Source: Microbulbifer sp. GL-2
GTDB lineage: Bacteria > Pseudomonadota > Gammaproteobacteria > Pseudomonadales > Cellvibrionaceae
DNA: 64,000 nucleotides
NCBI RefSeq assembly: GCF_007183175.1
Contig: NZ_AP019807.1
Span: forward strand, 1,491,001 to 1,555,000
Reading direction: 5' to 3'
The notes beneath the pieces are model-generated. The model was not told where the DNA came from. It ran no database searches and was given only the letters and a program-made list of their open reading frames with translations. The first letter of the stretch is position 1. Each line of letters begins with the position of its first letter. Below are positions 9,063 to 18,629 of the stretch, in pieces. The position numbers and the translations under genes were made by a program.

Positions 9063-9629
9063 TCAACCGCCCGGACGCATCAACCTTCCGCTGATCAGAT
9101 CGCGGATCTCACTGGGTGCGCTGCGGCCGCCAGTGGCACCGCCACCAACAAAATTGAGCGCATCGCCGAAGTAACGCAAAACCTGGTACTTATGTCGAGC
9201 GGGCTGACACCCCGCTGGATTGGCGGACGTGGATACAATAGCACCGCCGAAGGCGCGTGTTAATGCTGCGGTGAACGGGTGGTCAGTACAGCGCAAGGCG
9301 ACTGACGAGTGGGCACCACAAACCCAATAGGGTACGCGGTTTAAATGGGGAACCAACCAGGTAACAGGTCCCGGCCAGGTGTCGCGCATTTGTCGGCGCT
9401 GCTCATCACTGAGGGTACCAAGCAATTCACTAAAGCTATCCTCTTCACCGGAAACCAGGATCAGCCCCTTTTCCAGCGGTCGGTTCTTCAGCTGCAACAA
9501 GCGCCGAACTGCCTGCAAATTATTTGGATCACAGGCCAGTCCCCACACGGATTCCGTGGGGTGAGCAATTACACCGCCCGCAGCCAGGGCGCGGGCGGCC
9601 TGCTGTACAGCGAGCGGTGAATACAACAT
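9063..9629 (-). CDS. tsaC: Threonylcarbamoyl-AMP synthase (YrdC/Sua5 family)
   Basis: Makes threonylcarbamoyl-AMP from threonine, bicarbonate and ATP for the t6A37 modification of ANN-decoding tRNAs. The 188-aa length is that of short TsaC proteins lacking the Sua5 C-terminal domain. Visible motifs are GVIAHPTESVWGLACDP near the N-terminus, the KNRPLEKGLILV loop at ~47-58 and STSANPAG at ~133-140. It starts 12 bp after purE ends and continues into hemF, so it belongs to the leftward operon. Confidence 0.95.
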   Translation of the reverse strand: MLYSPLAVQQAARALAAGGVIAHPTESVWGLACDPNNLQAVRRLLQLKNRPLEKGLILVSGEEDSFSELLGTLSDEQRRQMRDTWPGPVTWLVPHLNRVPYWVCGAHSSVALRCTDHPFTAALTRAFGGAIVSTSANPAGCQPARHKYQVLRYFGDALNFVGGGATGGRSAPSEIRDLISGRLMRPGG

Positions 9630-9641
9630 AGTAGCGAGTTA

Positions 9642-10154
9642 CTAGGCTTTGCGCTGCTGCAGGTCTTTTTGCAGCTGCTCATCCTTGGCGATAATCGCTT
9701 CAGCATTGGCACGACGCTCATCCACCAGTTTTTGGTGCATTTCAGCATCGGAGGAACCGATAATCTGTGCAGCCAGGTAGGCAGCGTTCTTGGCGCCTGC
9801 CTTGCCAATTGCCACCGTTGCTACCGGAATGCCACCAGGCATCTGTACGGTAGACAGCAGGGCATCCAGGCCATCCAGAGAAGCATTAATCGGCACACCA
9901 ATTACCGGCTTCAAGGTGGTGGCGGATACGGCACCAGCCAGGTGTGCGGCCATACCTGCAGCGCAGATGAACGCAGCACAACCACGCTTATCAGCATCAG
10001 TGACGTAGTTGTGGGTGGCTTCTGGGGTGCGGTGGGCGGAAGTGACTTTCACCTCAAAAGGAATGTCAAACTTCTCCAATATGCCGAAAGCGGCTTCCAT
10101 AACTGGCAGATCGGAGTCGGAACCCATCAGAATTGCTACAAAAGGCTTGCTCAT
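9642..10154 (-). CDS. purE: 5-(carboxyamino)imidazole ribonucleotide mutase
   Basis: Converts N5-CAIR to CAIR in purine synthesis. The protein has the class I PurE signatures: MGSDSDLPVM at 10-19, SAHRTPE (catalytic His region) at ~39-45, GAGMAAHL-like AAGMAAHLAG and GGIPVATVAIG. Length is 170 aa. In many bacteria purE is followed by purK (N5-CAIR synthetase); here the next gene 12 bp on is tsaC and no purK lies in this window, so PurK must be encoded elsewhere or replaced. Confidence 0.96.
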   Translation of the reverse strand: MSKPFVAILMGSDSDLPVMEAAFGILEKFDIPFEVKVTSAHRTPEATHNYVTDADKRGCAAFICAAGMAAHLAGAVSATTLKPVIGVPINASLDGLDALLSTVQMPGGIPVATVAIGKAGAKNAAYLAAQIIGSSDAEMHQKLVDERRANAEAIIAKDEQLQKDLQQRKA

Positions 10155-10325
10155 TTCAACTCTCTTTACTGTCGAAGCGGGGGGAAGCGCGGCAATCTAG
10201 CCGATTGCGCAGCCGGGCACAAGATATTGCCGCTGCCAACCAGTTTAATCGTTCAAAATTCAAACACTCCTGCTTGGCCAATATTAGCTGCTTCCATTTT
10301 TCCCGCGTAGGGACCATGCTCAGAT

Positions 10326-11552
10326 TCACAGGTACCACCACCATGTCCATGGCCTTATGCTTTCTGAGCGTCTAACTCTTCCAGCCGGGAGGACTGGCTT
10401 TATATCTCCTAACCCAAGAGTATCCAACTTTCTCCGGTAACGTTTTTGATCCTCGTTAGCCGCCGAAAGGGTCAAGGCCTGCCGAAAGCTATTTCGGTAG
10501 CCATTATCACCAACCTTTAACCGAGCCATTCCTAGGAGAAAGTGAAAGCGGTGATCCCCCCTTTCCAGGGAAATCGCGTCTTTTGCCCCCTCAACTGCCA
10601 ATTCAAAATGCTCCTGCTTATAAGCTGCCAGGGCAATGCCATACCAGTAGTAGGGATTTTGTTCTCGATACCTCTGTATCCGCTTAAAGAGAATATCCGC
10701 CAAAGCAAAATCACCACGGTTTCTAAGTGCGCCCTCCAGATTACTCAGCGCGATCATATTGTTGCTATCTAATGCAAGGGAAACCCCATAGGCGTCAATT
10801 GCCTGATCTGCATGACCTGCAGAGCGATATATTGCGCCCAAATTATTCCAAAGATCTGCAGTATCGGGCGATAAAGATAGGGCTTTGCGTAGATAGAGAA
10901 ATGCTTGAGCGATATTCCGCTGCGAAAGAAAATCCATTGCCAGATTGCTATAAAACCTGGCAAACGCGTCAACATCTTCCAGCGTTTTTTGTCGATATAC
11001 TGGATTGTAATCAACAAAGTTGAAATCCAGGACACGCTGCTCACTACCGAGATCAGCAATGACATTGATATGTTGGTAAACAAAGGTATGCTGACCTTCA
11101 AAATACCGGGTTTCTGGAATAAATACTTGGTTAAACTTGATCTCAAGACCAAGTCCTCGAGCCATGGCAACCATAAAAGCTCTAAATGCCATACAGTTAC
11201 CCCGCTGCTCCTCAAACACTTCAGAGGCATCCAAAGTGGCATCGGCATCATAAAAAATTGAGAAATTTTTGCTTTGTAAACTTTTCACCAAGGCATCAAA
11301 GTGATCACTATCGGACCCACCATCGACCGACGCCAAAAATGATCGCATCTCACTATTCACTCCCAGAATATCTATATTGGGAAGATCAACATCTGTTACC
11401 GGGTGCCCCAAAATAACAGCACCAGAAAGTAAATGTTCTTTTGAAAACTCCTGTGGTGGCAGAGAAGCTGTGACTGAGGGCTGTAACGCGCATCCAGCCA
11501 ACCCTGCAATCATTATTAAAAGGGAAATTATTCTTATTTTTTGCATTATCAT
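10326..11552 (-). CDS. Lipoprotein with transglutaminase-like and TPR domains
   Basis: 408 residues. The N-terminal signal ends in the lipobox LAGC (Cys21), so a lipoprotein is predicted. Residues ~85-185 look like a transglutaminase/cysteine-protease fold with candidate triad C120 (RGNC), H161 (QHINV) and D176 (LDFN). Residues ~190-385 are TPR repeats (for example DLWNNLGAIYRSAGHADQAIDAY). The combination suggests an envelope-associated peptidase or cross-linking enzyme with a protein-binding scaffold; the substrate is unknown. AAGGA lies 6 bp before the ATG at 11552. It stands alone between dprA and purE, with ~170 and ~260 bp gaps. Confidence 0.78.
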   Translation of the reverse strand: MIMQKIRIISLLIMIAGLAGCALQPSVTASLPPQEFSKEHLLSGAVILGHPVTDVDLPNIDILGVNSEMRSFLASVDGGSDSDHFDALVKSLQSKNFSIFYDADATLDASEVFEEQRGNCMAFRAFMVAMARGLGLEIKFNQVFIPETRYFEGQHTFVYQHINVIADLGSEQRVLDFNFVDYNPVYRQKTLEDVDAFARFYSNLAMDFLSQRNIAQAFLYLRKALSLSPDTADLWNNLGAIYRSAGHADQAIDAYGVSLALDSNNMIALSNLEGALRNRGDFALADILFKRIQRYREQNPYYWYGIALAAYKQEHFELAVEGAKDAISLERGDHRFHFLLGMARLKVGDNGYRNSFRQALTLSAANEDQKRYRRKLDTLGLGDIKPVLPAGRVRRSESIRPWTWWWYL

Positions 11553-11815
11553 AAACCGTCCTTGCTATGTATTTTTAAAATACAACATTTATGAAATACA
11601 CTTTTATCACAAAAGTCAGGATGGGTTTTTGCTGAGATAAAATAAATTTCAACTACTGACTATGACCTTGCCCATCCTTCGACCTATCCAGAAAGGATTT
11701 TGAAGATTTCAATCGGGCAGAACGGCTCCGTTCCATTACTTAAAAATACCCTTACGCAACTTTGTTATTCGGAGCGTGGCCTGAGTAAGTTACTAGAAAG
11801 TCTGATAGTTATTGC

Positions 11816-12958
11816 TTAAGTTTGGTCTTTCTCAGCCAACCTGCAACAAGCTGCCCCACGGGTAGTCAGCTGATATCCTCCAGGTAGTTGGCCCAGAAGC
11901 CCTTCCAGCTCCAACTGTAACAGTAAGGCCATCAGTTCCCCGGAACCTTCCCCTGTATCCCGCGCCAGCTGCTCGATACTGCGGGGACCACCAGCCAGGG
12001 CATCCACCAATGCCTGTTGGCGAATATCCAATACGACTTGCGCAGTTTCCCTGGTAACGGGCTCTGACAGCAGCCCCCCCAGTTCAGGGGCAATGTCATT
12101 GCTGGTTTCTACCAGGGTCGCCCCCTGCCGGATAAGGTGATGACAACCTTTGGCCATCGGGTTATGAATTGAACCGGGAATGGCAAATACTTCGCGATTT
12201 TGCTCCAACGCCAAGCGCGCAGTTATCAGTGAGCCAGAGCGCAGCGCCGCTTCCACCAATAACACCCCCAAAGAGAGCCCGCTGATAATGCGATTGCGAC
12301 GCGGGAAGTTTTTGGCCTCTGCACTGCTACCTAAGGGCAGTTCACTGATAATTGCCCCTCCACTGCTGAGAATTTCCTCGGCAAGATCCCTGTTGTGCAT
12401 GGGATAGATAAGATCGACTCCACTGCCCAATACCGCAATAGTTACGCCCCCTCCTTGCAGAGCCCCCCGATGCGCGGCCGCATCCACGCCCAAGGCGAGC
12501 CCGGAGGTAATAGCAAAACCAGCACCAGCAAGCTCTGCGGCAAAAGCGCGGGCGTTGTCCAGACCTGCAGTGGTGGCGCGACGTGCACCTACGATGGCAA
12601 TCTGTGGCAGCCGCAGGCTCTCTATACAGCCGCGAAGATAGAGCACGGGTGGCGGGCGGGAAATCTCAGCGAGTAGAATTGGGTAATCGGCATCACTGCA
12701 ACACAGGAGTCGAACCCCGATCTCTGCACAGCGTGCACGCTCTTCTTCCACCCAGCTGACCAGTGTACTTTGCGCCTGCAGGCGGATGAATTCATACCAC
12801 TGGGACTGGGCTCGGGCCGGCAGTTTTGATAGCAGGGTATTGGGGAGCTGCTGCAATGCCTGTACCGGGCAGCCGAAGTTCTCCAGCAATTGCCAATAGC
12901 GGGCGGGGCCTATGCCCTCCAGTCGCAGCAGGGCCATGCTAGCGGTTAACGCCTCCAT
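11816..12958 (-). CDS. dprA: DNA-processing protein DprA (Smf)
   Basis: Single-stranded-DNA-binding RecA loader used in natural transformation. Length is 380 aa. An N-terminal helix-hairpin-helix/SAM-like segment (LRLEGIGPARYWQLLENFG) is followed by the Rossmann domain with VGARRATTAGL, ITSGLALGVDAAAHRGAL and VLGSGVDLIYP, then RNRIISGLSLGVLLVEAA and GSLITARLALEQNREVFAIPG. A C-terminal winged-helix domain (~300-370) is present. It lies upstream of the LysM gene and near def-fmt, the order remembered from Pseudomonas. Confidence 0.95.
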   Translation of the reverse strand: MEALTASMALLRLEGIGPARYWQLLENFGCPVQALQQLPNTLLSKLPARAQSQWYEFIRLQAQSTLVSWVEEERARCAEIGVRLLCCSDADYPILLAEISRPPPVLYLRGCIESLRLPQIAIVGARRATTAGLDNARAFAAELAGAGFAITSGLALGVDAAAHRGALQGGGVTIAVLGSGVDLIYPMHNRDLAEEILSSGGAIISELPLGSSAEAKNFPRRNRIISGLSLGVLLVEAALRSGSLITARLALEQNREVFAIPGSIHNPMAKGCHHLIRQGATLVETSNDIAPELGGLLSEPVTRETAQVVLDIRQQALVDALAGGPRSIEQLARDTGEGSGELMALLLQLELEGLLGQLPGGYQLTTRGAACCRLAEKDQT

Positions 12959-13045
12959 GCAGCTTACCGTTATCTCTGTTTTTATTTATTGAGCGGCGGC
13001 CCAAACAGCAAGATCCGCCGCAGTATATTTAAGGATGAGAGGCTA

Positions 13046-14116
13046 TCAGGGGTTACGCACCAGATCCATCACGGCCAGAGGGCGCTCCGCCTCGAGTACC
13101 AGAGCGAGGCTCATCTTCTCAAATGTGCGAAACACCATCATTTCGCCTGCACGCTCGTCGGGCAGTTTTACACTGTCCCCGGCAATACGATCGCGAACAA
13201 CGGATCCGCGCTTGTAAACAGCCATAACATTGCCTGGCACTATGCCGTCACGATCCCCGAGGTTAAGGATAACCACGTCGAACTTCCCGACCTGGGTCAC
13301 TCCCTCGTCCACTCCAACAATCAATCCATCCACAGGCACGACAGGGGCACTAGGATGGAACAGCGCATCGATTGAGCGTTCCTCTACCGGCATCAGGCGA
13401 TCTTCCAGGCGAATTTCACGGGCCGTATTGGCCACGCCCAGAGTTGCAACGGAAAAGCCCGGCAGGTTGTCCGGGTCCAGCTGCAACAAGTCCACCTCAC
13501 CCACACCCAGCGCCTGGCGCCCCAGGGTTTCACTGCTGACGGGGTCAACATAAACCGGGCCGGGACGGTAGAGGCCGTAAGAGGCCAGAGGAGTATCGAA
13601 GTCACCGCGGGCGTAGATAGTATCGCCAGCACCCATCAGGATATGGTTATCTGAGCCAGAGACCACATAAGGCGTGCCTTCAAAAGCACTCGGCTCAACA
13701 ATACGAGTGCGCGACAGGAAGGCGTTGATTGCATCCAGGGGGATCGCCGGGATTGCATCCTCGACTGACTCACGACGGATTTGCGGCGCCAGGCGGTTGC
13801 CCTTCCCTCCCGGTGACAGTTGGTATGCGCGCGGGCCTCGCTGTAACTGCAATTGCGGCTGGCCATCCACATATACCAGGCGTAGGCTGTCGCCGGGATA
13901 GATCAAGTGCGGGTTTTCCACTTGTGGGTTCACCTGCCAGATCTCCGGCCAGTACCAGGGCTGCACCAGGAACTCGCTGGAGATATCCCACAGGGTATCT
14001 CCCTTTTGCACTACATAAGCATCGGGATGACTGGGGTTCAGGCGTACCTGATCCTGCGCTTCGGTGCCCAGGGCTACCGCCAGCATCGATACAGCGGCCA
14101 GGATTATTTTTTTCAT
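13046..14116 (-). CDS. LysM domain-containing secreted protein
   Basis: 356 residues. An N-terminal signal peptide (MKKIILAAVSMLAVALGTEA) is followed at ~33-80 by one LysM domain (VVQKGDTLWDISSEFLVQPWYW), which binds peptidoglycan. The remaining ~270 residues are beta-rich and are the conserved C-terminal part of the LysM protein found beside dprA in related gammaproteobacteria; its function is unknown. The frame runs upstream to 14206, but the ATG at 14116 gives a proper signal peptide and has ATAGGAA upstream. Divergent from def. Confidence 0.88.
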   Translation of the reverse strand: MKKIILAAVSMLAVALGTEAQDQVRLNPSHPDAYVVQKGDTLWDISSEFLVQPWYWPEIWQVNPQVENPHLIYPGDSLRLVYVDGQPQLQLQRGPRAYQLSPGGKGNRLAPQIRRESVEDAIPAIPLDAINAFLSRTRIVEPSAFEGTPYVVSGSDNHILMGAGDTIYARGDFDTPLASYGLYRPGPVYVDPVSSETLGRQALGVGEVDLLQLDPDNLPGFSVATLGVANTAREIRLEDRLMPVEERSIDALFHPSAPVVPVDGLIVGVDEGVTQVGKFDVVILNLGDRDGIVPGNVMAVYKRGSVVRDRIAGDSVKLPDERAGEMMVFRTFEKMSLALVLEAERPLAVMDLVRNP

Positions 14117-14298
14117 GGAAGCATTCCTATGCTCTTTATCGCTATAATTCTCAGCGCCGGGCCACCCTCTGGTGGAAAGTAGCCGGACCCAGGCGCAGGG
14201 CGCCAACGAAAATCAGGGGTCCACTCGGTAAATATTGAGCGCGATCATAATGTTATCAGCGCACGTTCAACGAATACTAGAAGTTTGTCACAGGTGTT

Positions 14299-14805
14299 AT
14301 GGCTAAACTCGAGATACTGGAATTTCCTGATCCGCGTCTGCGTGAGGTCGCAAAACCCGTCGCTGATGTGACCGATACACACCGGCAGCTGCTGGACGAC
14401 ATGTTCGAAACCATGTATGCCGCGCCCGGTATCGGCCTCGCCGCTATTCAGGTTAATGTGCAGGAGCGCGTTGTCGTGGTGGATATCTCCGAGGATGGGA
14501 GCGAACCACTGGGCTTTATTAATCCTGAAATCGAGGTACTGGAAGAGGAAATCCACCAGTACGATGAGGGCTGTCTGTCGGTGCCCGGTTTCTACGAAAC
14601 CGTAGAACGCCCACGAAAAGTGCGGATAAAGGCCCTTGATCGCAACGGTGAGCCTTTTGCCATTGAGGCAGAGGGGCTTTTGGCTGTTTGTATTCAACAC
14701 GAAGTTGACCACCTGGATGGCAAACTGTTCGTGGATTACATCTCCCCACTCAAGCGCAACCGCATTCGCTCGAAGCTGGAGAAATCCCAGCGCCGACGCG
14801 CCTGA
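14299..14805 (+). CDS. def: Peptide deformylase
   Basis: Removes the N-formyl group from nascent proteins. All three metal-site motifs are present: GIGLAAIQV (44-52), EGCLSVPG with ligand C92, and QHEVDHLDG with H134, E135 and H138. Length is 168 aa (E. coli 169). It is the first gene of def-fmt-rsmB-trkA-trkH. The divergent spacing of 182 bp from the LysM gene holds the promoters. Confidence 0.97.
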   Translation: MAKLEILEFPDPRLREVAKPVADVTDTHRQLLDDMFETMYAAPGIGLAAIQVNVQERVVVVDISEDGSEPLGFINPEIEVLEEEIHQYDEGCLSVPGFYETVERPRKVRIKALDRNGEPFAIEAEGLLAVCIQHEVDHLDGKLFVDYISPLKRNRIRSKLEKSQRRRA

Positions 14806-14866
14806 TACAGAAAACTGGCTGCCGGCATGTCCGGCGCCATCTCTGCCCCGACCTGAGAATTAACCA

Positions 14867-15826
14867 GTGAATATCATCTTTGCCGGCACGCCGGACTTTG
14901 CCGCCGTGCACCTGCAAGCTCTGCTCGCCAGCGAGCACACTGTCATCGCCGTTTACACCCAGCCAGACAGGCCTGCGGGGCGCGGCAAAAAACTGCTGGC
15001 CAGCCCGGTCAAACAACTGGCGCTTTCCCACGATATTCCTGTGTACCAACCCCTCAGTCTGCGTGACGAGGACGCCCAGGCAGAGTTTGCAGCCCTGGGT
15101 GCAGACATTATGGTGGTTGTGGCTTATGGCCTGATTTTGCCCCAAAAAGTTTTAGACACCCCCCGATTGGGCTGTATCAACGTGCACGCTTCCCTATTGC
15201 CCCGATGGCGCGGTGCCGCACCGATCCAGCGCGCAGTAGAGGCTGGCGACAGTGAGAGTGGTGTGGCCATCATGCAGATGGAGGCCGGACTGGATACGGG
15301 ACCTGTACTGGTCGAGAAGCGCTGCTCCATTGGACAGAGTGAAACCGGTGGAAGCCTGCACAATAAACTGGCCGAGCTCGGCGGCCCAGCCTTGATCGAA
15401 GCCCTGGCGCAGCTGGCAGCAGGCACCGCCAAGCCTGAAACCCAGGATCACACGCTGGCCAACTATGCGAATAAGATTTCCAAGGAGGAGGCTCGGCTTG
15501 ACTGGCAGCGTCCCGCAGAGGAACTACAGCGGCAGATCCGCGCCTTCAATCCATTCCCGGTTTGCTGGACCACCTATCGCGAAAAAAAGGGCGAACAACG
15601 CCTGCGCATTTTCAGCGCCGTACTTGAGCTTGGGTGCCACAACGGTGCTCCCGGCACCATCTTAGCCAGCGATGACGAAGGTATCCTCGTTGCCTGTGGC
15701 CACCAGGCCCTGCGACTGCAATTATTACAACTGCCCGGCAAAAAAGCCCTGCCCACGGCGGAAATCCTCAAAGGCTACCGGGACCTGTTCGCTCTCGGCA
15801 CACTGCTGGGTGAAAAAGTATTATGA
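14867..15826 (+). CDS. fmt: Methionyl-tRNA formyltransferase
   Basis: Formylates initiator Met-tRNA with 10-formyl-THF. The 319-aa protein starts with GTG (NIIFAGTPDFAAVHL). It contains HASLLPRWRGAAPIQRA with catalytic Asn/His, the Asp region MQMEAGLDTGPVL, and a C-terminal OB-like tRNA-binding domain. It follows def by 61 bp and overlaps rsmB by 4 bp (ATGA), so translation of the two is probably coupled. Confidence 0.97.
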   Translation: MNIIFAGTPDFAAVHLQALLASEHTVIAVYTQPDRPAGRGKKLLASPVKQLALSHDIPVYQPLSLRDEDAQAEFAALGADIMVVVAYGLILPQKVLDTPRLGCINVHASLLPRWRGAAPIQRAVEAGDSESGVAIMQMEAGLDTGPVLVEKRCSIGQSETGGSLHNKLAELGGPALIEALAQLAAGTAKPETQDHTLANYANKISKEEARLDWQRPAEELQRQIRAFNPFPVCWTTYREKKGEQRLRIFSAVLELGCHNGAPGTILASDDEGILVACGHQALRLQLLQLPGKKALPTAEILKGYRDLFALGTLLGEKVL

Positions 15827-17130
15827 GTAAAGATGTACGCGCCGAGGCGGCTCGAGTTGTCGCCGTCCTGCTGGAGGAGCAAGGCTCTCTGGCACGACTG
15901 TTACCCAAAGCCGAGGACAAAGTCGAAGAGCGTGACCGCGCCCTGTTGCGCGAGCTGTGCTACGGCAGCGCACGCTACGCACCTCGCCTGCAATTAATCG
16001 CCGCTAAATTACTGCGCAAAAAGCCTGGCGATACCCTGGTCAGCGCTTTGATTATGTTGGGTCTGTACCAATTGGAATACACTCGCATCCCCGATCATGC
16101 AGCCATTTCCGCTACAGTAAATGCCGCACGCAGCCTTGGCCTCGATCGAGCCACGGGTGTCATCAATGGTGTATTGCGCAATGCTCTGCGCAACAGCGAT
16201 CAACTACAACGCAAGCTGTCCGGTAATCCCCAGTTCAGCTCCATGCATCCGGCCTGGTTACAGCAACGTATCAAGGCCGCCTGGCCCGAACAGGCATCAG
16301 ACATCTTTCGTGCCAACAACCTAAATCCGTCTATGACCCTGCGGGTAAACACCTCCAAGATTTCCCGCGCGGACTATTTGCAACAACTCGACGAAACAGG
16401 CCTATCTGCTGAGCCCTGTGCCATATCGCCGGTGGGTATCACCCTGGTTGAGCCGGTATCAGTAGGTGTTCTGCCAGGCTTCTCTGAGGGGCTGGTGAGC
16501 GTGCAGGATGAATCCGCACAACTGGCAGCCCAGATTCTGGCTCCACAGCAGGGCGAACGAGTGCTGGATGCCTGTGCAGCTCCGGGCGGTAAAAGCTGCC
16601 ACCTGCTGGAACAGCAGCCCACTATCGCGTTGAGCGCTTTGGATATTGAGGAAAATCGCCTTGACCGCGTACAGGAAAATCTCGACCGTTGTGGCCTGAG
16701 CGCAAAATTGATTTGCGCCGACGCCGTCGCGCCGGAAGCCTGGTGGGACGGCCAGCATTTCGACCGTATCCTACTCGACGCGCCCTGCTCCGCCACAGGT
16801 GTTATCCGCCGTAATCCGGATATCAAGCTGTTGCGTCGCGATGACGATATTCCCGAGCTGGCCCAACTGCAGGGGGATATGTTGCGTGCCATCTGGCCGC
16901 TGCTGAAACCCGGTGGCAGCCTGGTTTATGCTACCTGTTCAGTGCTGCCCACAGAAAACAGTGAAGTTGTCACAACCTTCATTGCGGAGACCGAGGATGC
17001 GAGCGACAATACTCCCGAACTGCTTAACGACAAGCCTTGGGGAGAGAAGCAGGCTGCGGGTATGCAACTGTTGCCCAGGACCGATGGCGGTGACGGTTTC
17101 TACTACGCTCTGCTGAGCAAGGCCGAATAA
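15823..17130 (+). CDS. rsmB: 16S rRNA (cytosine-967-C5)-methyltransferase
   Basis: Methylates C967 of 16S rRNA using SAM. Length is 435 aa (E. coli RsmB 429). The N-terminal NusB-like RNA-binding domain (~1-140) is followed by the methyltransferase domain: VLDACAAPGGKSCHLLE (SAM site, ~246), LLDAPCSATGVIRRNPD with the first catalytic cysteine (PC) and VYATCSVLPTEN with the second (TC). Overlaps fmt by 4 bp. Confidence 0.97.
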   Translation: MSKDVRAEAARVVAVLLEEQGSLARLLPKAEDKVEERDRALLRELCYGSARYAPRLQLIAAKLLRKKPGDTLVSALIMLGLYQLEYTRIPDHAAISATVNAARSLGLDRATGVINGVLRNALRNSDQLQRKLSGNPQFSSMHPAWLQQRIKAAWPEQASDIFRANNLNPSMTLRVNTSKISRADYLQQLDETGLSAEPCAISPVGITLVEPVSVGVLPGFSEGLVSVQDESAQLAAQILAPQQGERVLDACAAPGGKSCHLLEQQPTIALSALDIEENRLDRVQENLDRCGLSAKLICADAVAPEAWWDGQHFDRILLDAPCSATGVIRRNPDIKLLRRDDDIPELAQLQGDMLRAIWPLLKPGGSLVYATCSVLPTENSEVVTTFIAETEDASDNTPELLNDKPWGEKQAAGMQLLPRTDGGDGFYYALLSKAE

Positions 17131-17160
17131 TAGCGGCTTGAGCCGCGAGTCTCACTCGAT

Positions 17161-18545
17161 ATGAAAATTGTCATTCTCGGCGCCGGCCAGGTGGGCGGCT
17201 CACTGGCTGAGGCCCTGGCCTCCGAGCGCAATGATATTGTCCTGGTGGACAGCGACGAGAAAACCTTGCGCGAACTCCGTGATCGCATCGATATCGGTGT
17301 GGTGTTAGGTCACGCCTCCCATCCCGACATACTGATGGAGGCCGGCATCGAGGATGCCGACATCCTGGTGGCAGTGACCAATAACGATGAAACCAATATG
17401 GCAGCCTGCCAAATTGCCCATTCACTGTTCCGTGTGCCCACCAAAATCGCGCGGGTACGCGCTTCCTCCTACCTGCAGTATCCAGAGCTTTTCGATAACC
17501 AGGCCATCCCCATCGATGTCCTGATCAGTCCCGAACAATTGGTATCGGAATATATCGCGCGCCTGATGGAACACCCCGGTGCGCTGCAGGTATTGGATTT
17601 CGCCGGCGGTCGCGTACAGCTGGTCACCGTGTTAGCGGTACAGGGCGGCCCACTGGTCGGGCATCAGTTACGCTACCTGCGCGAACATATGCCCAAGGTG
17701 GATACTCGCGTGGCGGCTATTTATCGTCGCAACCGCCCGATAATTCCCCAGGGTGATACGGTCATTGAAGCCGGCGATGAAGTCTTCTTTATCGCCGCAC
17801 GGGCCGATATTCGCGCGGTAATGAGCGAACTACGTCGCCTGGAACACGGCTATAAGCGCGTGGTGATCGCCGGCGGTGGCAATATTGGCCTGCGCCTCGC
17901 CACCAAGCTGGAGAATCGCTACTCGGTAAAGATTATTGAGCAGAGCCACGAGCGTTGTGTGTTCTTGTCCGAAGAACTTTCACACACCATTATTTTGCAT
18001 GGTAATGCCTCCGATCAGGAGCTGCTGCTGGAGGAAAATATCGAGGATACCGATGTGTTCCTCGCCCTAACCAATGATGACGAAGCTAATATCATGTCAT
18101 CACTACTGGCCAAGCGCCTTGGGGCGCGCAAGGTAATGACCCTGATCAACAATCGCGCTTACGTCGACTTGGTTCAGGGGGTGAGATCGATATTGCGATT
18201 TCCCCGCAGCAAAATACTATCGGCAGTCTGCTTACCCATGTACGCCGCGGCGATATGGTCAATGTTCACTCCCTGCGCCGCGGTGCAGCTGAAGCCATTG
18301 AAGTTGTCGCCCATGGTGATGAGCGCACCTCCAAGGTGGTGGGAAAGAAAATTGAGGATATCGATCTGCCCGAGGGCGCCTCAATTGGCGCCATTGTGCG
18401 CGAAACGGAAAATGGCAGCGAAGTTTTGATGGCTCATGACGACGTGATTGTGCAAAGTGACGATCACGTGATTGTATTCTTGGTAGATCGCCGCCAGACA
18501 CGCCATGTGGAACAGTTGTTCCAGGTAGGTTTTGGCTTTTTCTAG
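17161..18545 (+). pseudogene. trkA: Trk potassium uptake regulator TrkA, disrupted by a frameshift
   Basis: TrkA is the cytosolic NAD-binding RCK subunit of the TrkAH K+ uptake system. The first 340 codons read normally, with the NAD-binding GAGQVG at 7-12 and a second Rossmann AGGGNIG near 238. At the G5 run 18177-18181 (after AYVDLVQG) the frame shifts. The 17161 frame runs out-of-family to a stop at 18429, while the adjacent frame resumes the family sequence (EIDIAISPQQ, then SLRRGAAEAIEVVAHGDE) to a stop at 18545. Restoring a sixth G would give an intact protein of ~461 aa (E. coli 458). The flanks are undamaged, so a sequencing error or a very recent mutation is likely. Confidence 0.9.
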
Positions 18546-18629
18546 AAGCAAACCCTATTTATAACCTGGGCGATTACTGTCCCCGCCGTCCATATAAAGA
18601 AACTACAGATAACAGGCTGATAGGCGCCA

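Noticed and set aside
18177..18181. Programmed ribosomal frameshift in trkA
   Set aside because: No family precedent that I know of, and no stimulatory hairpin is evident just downstream; a missing G is simpler.
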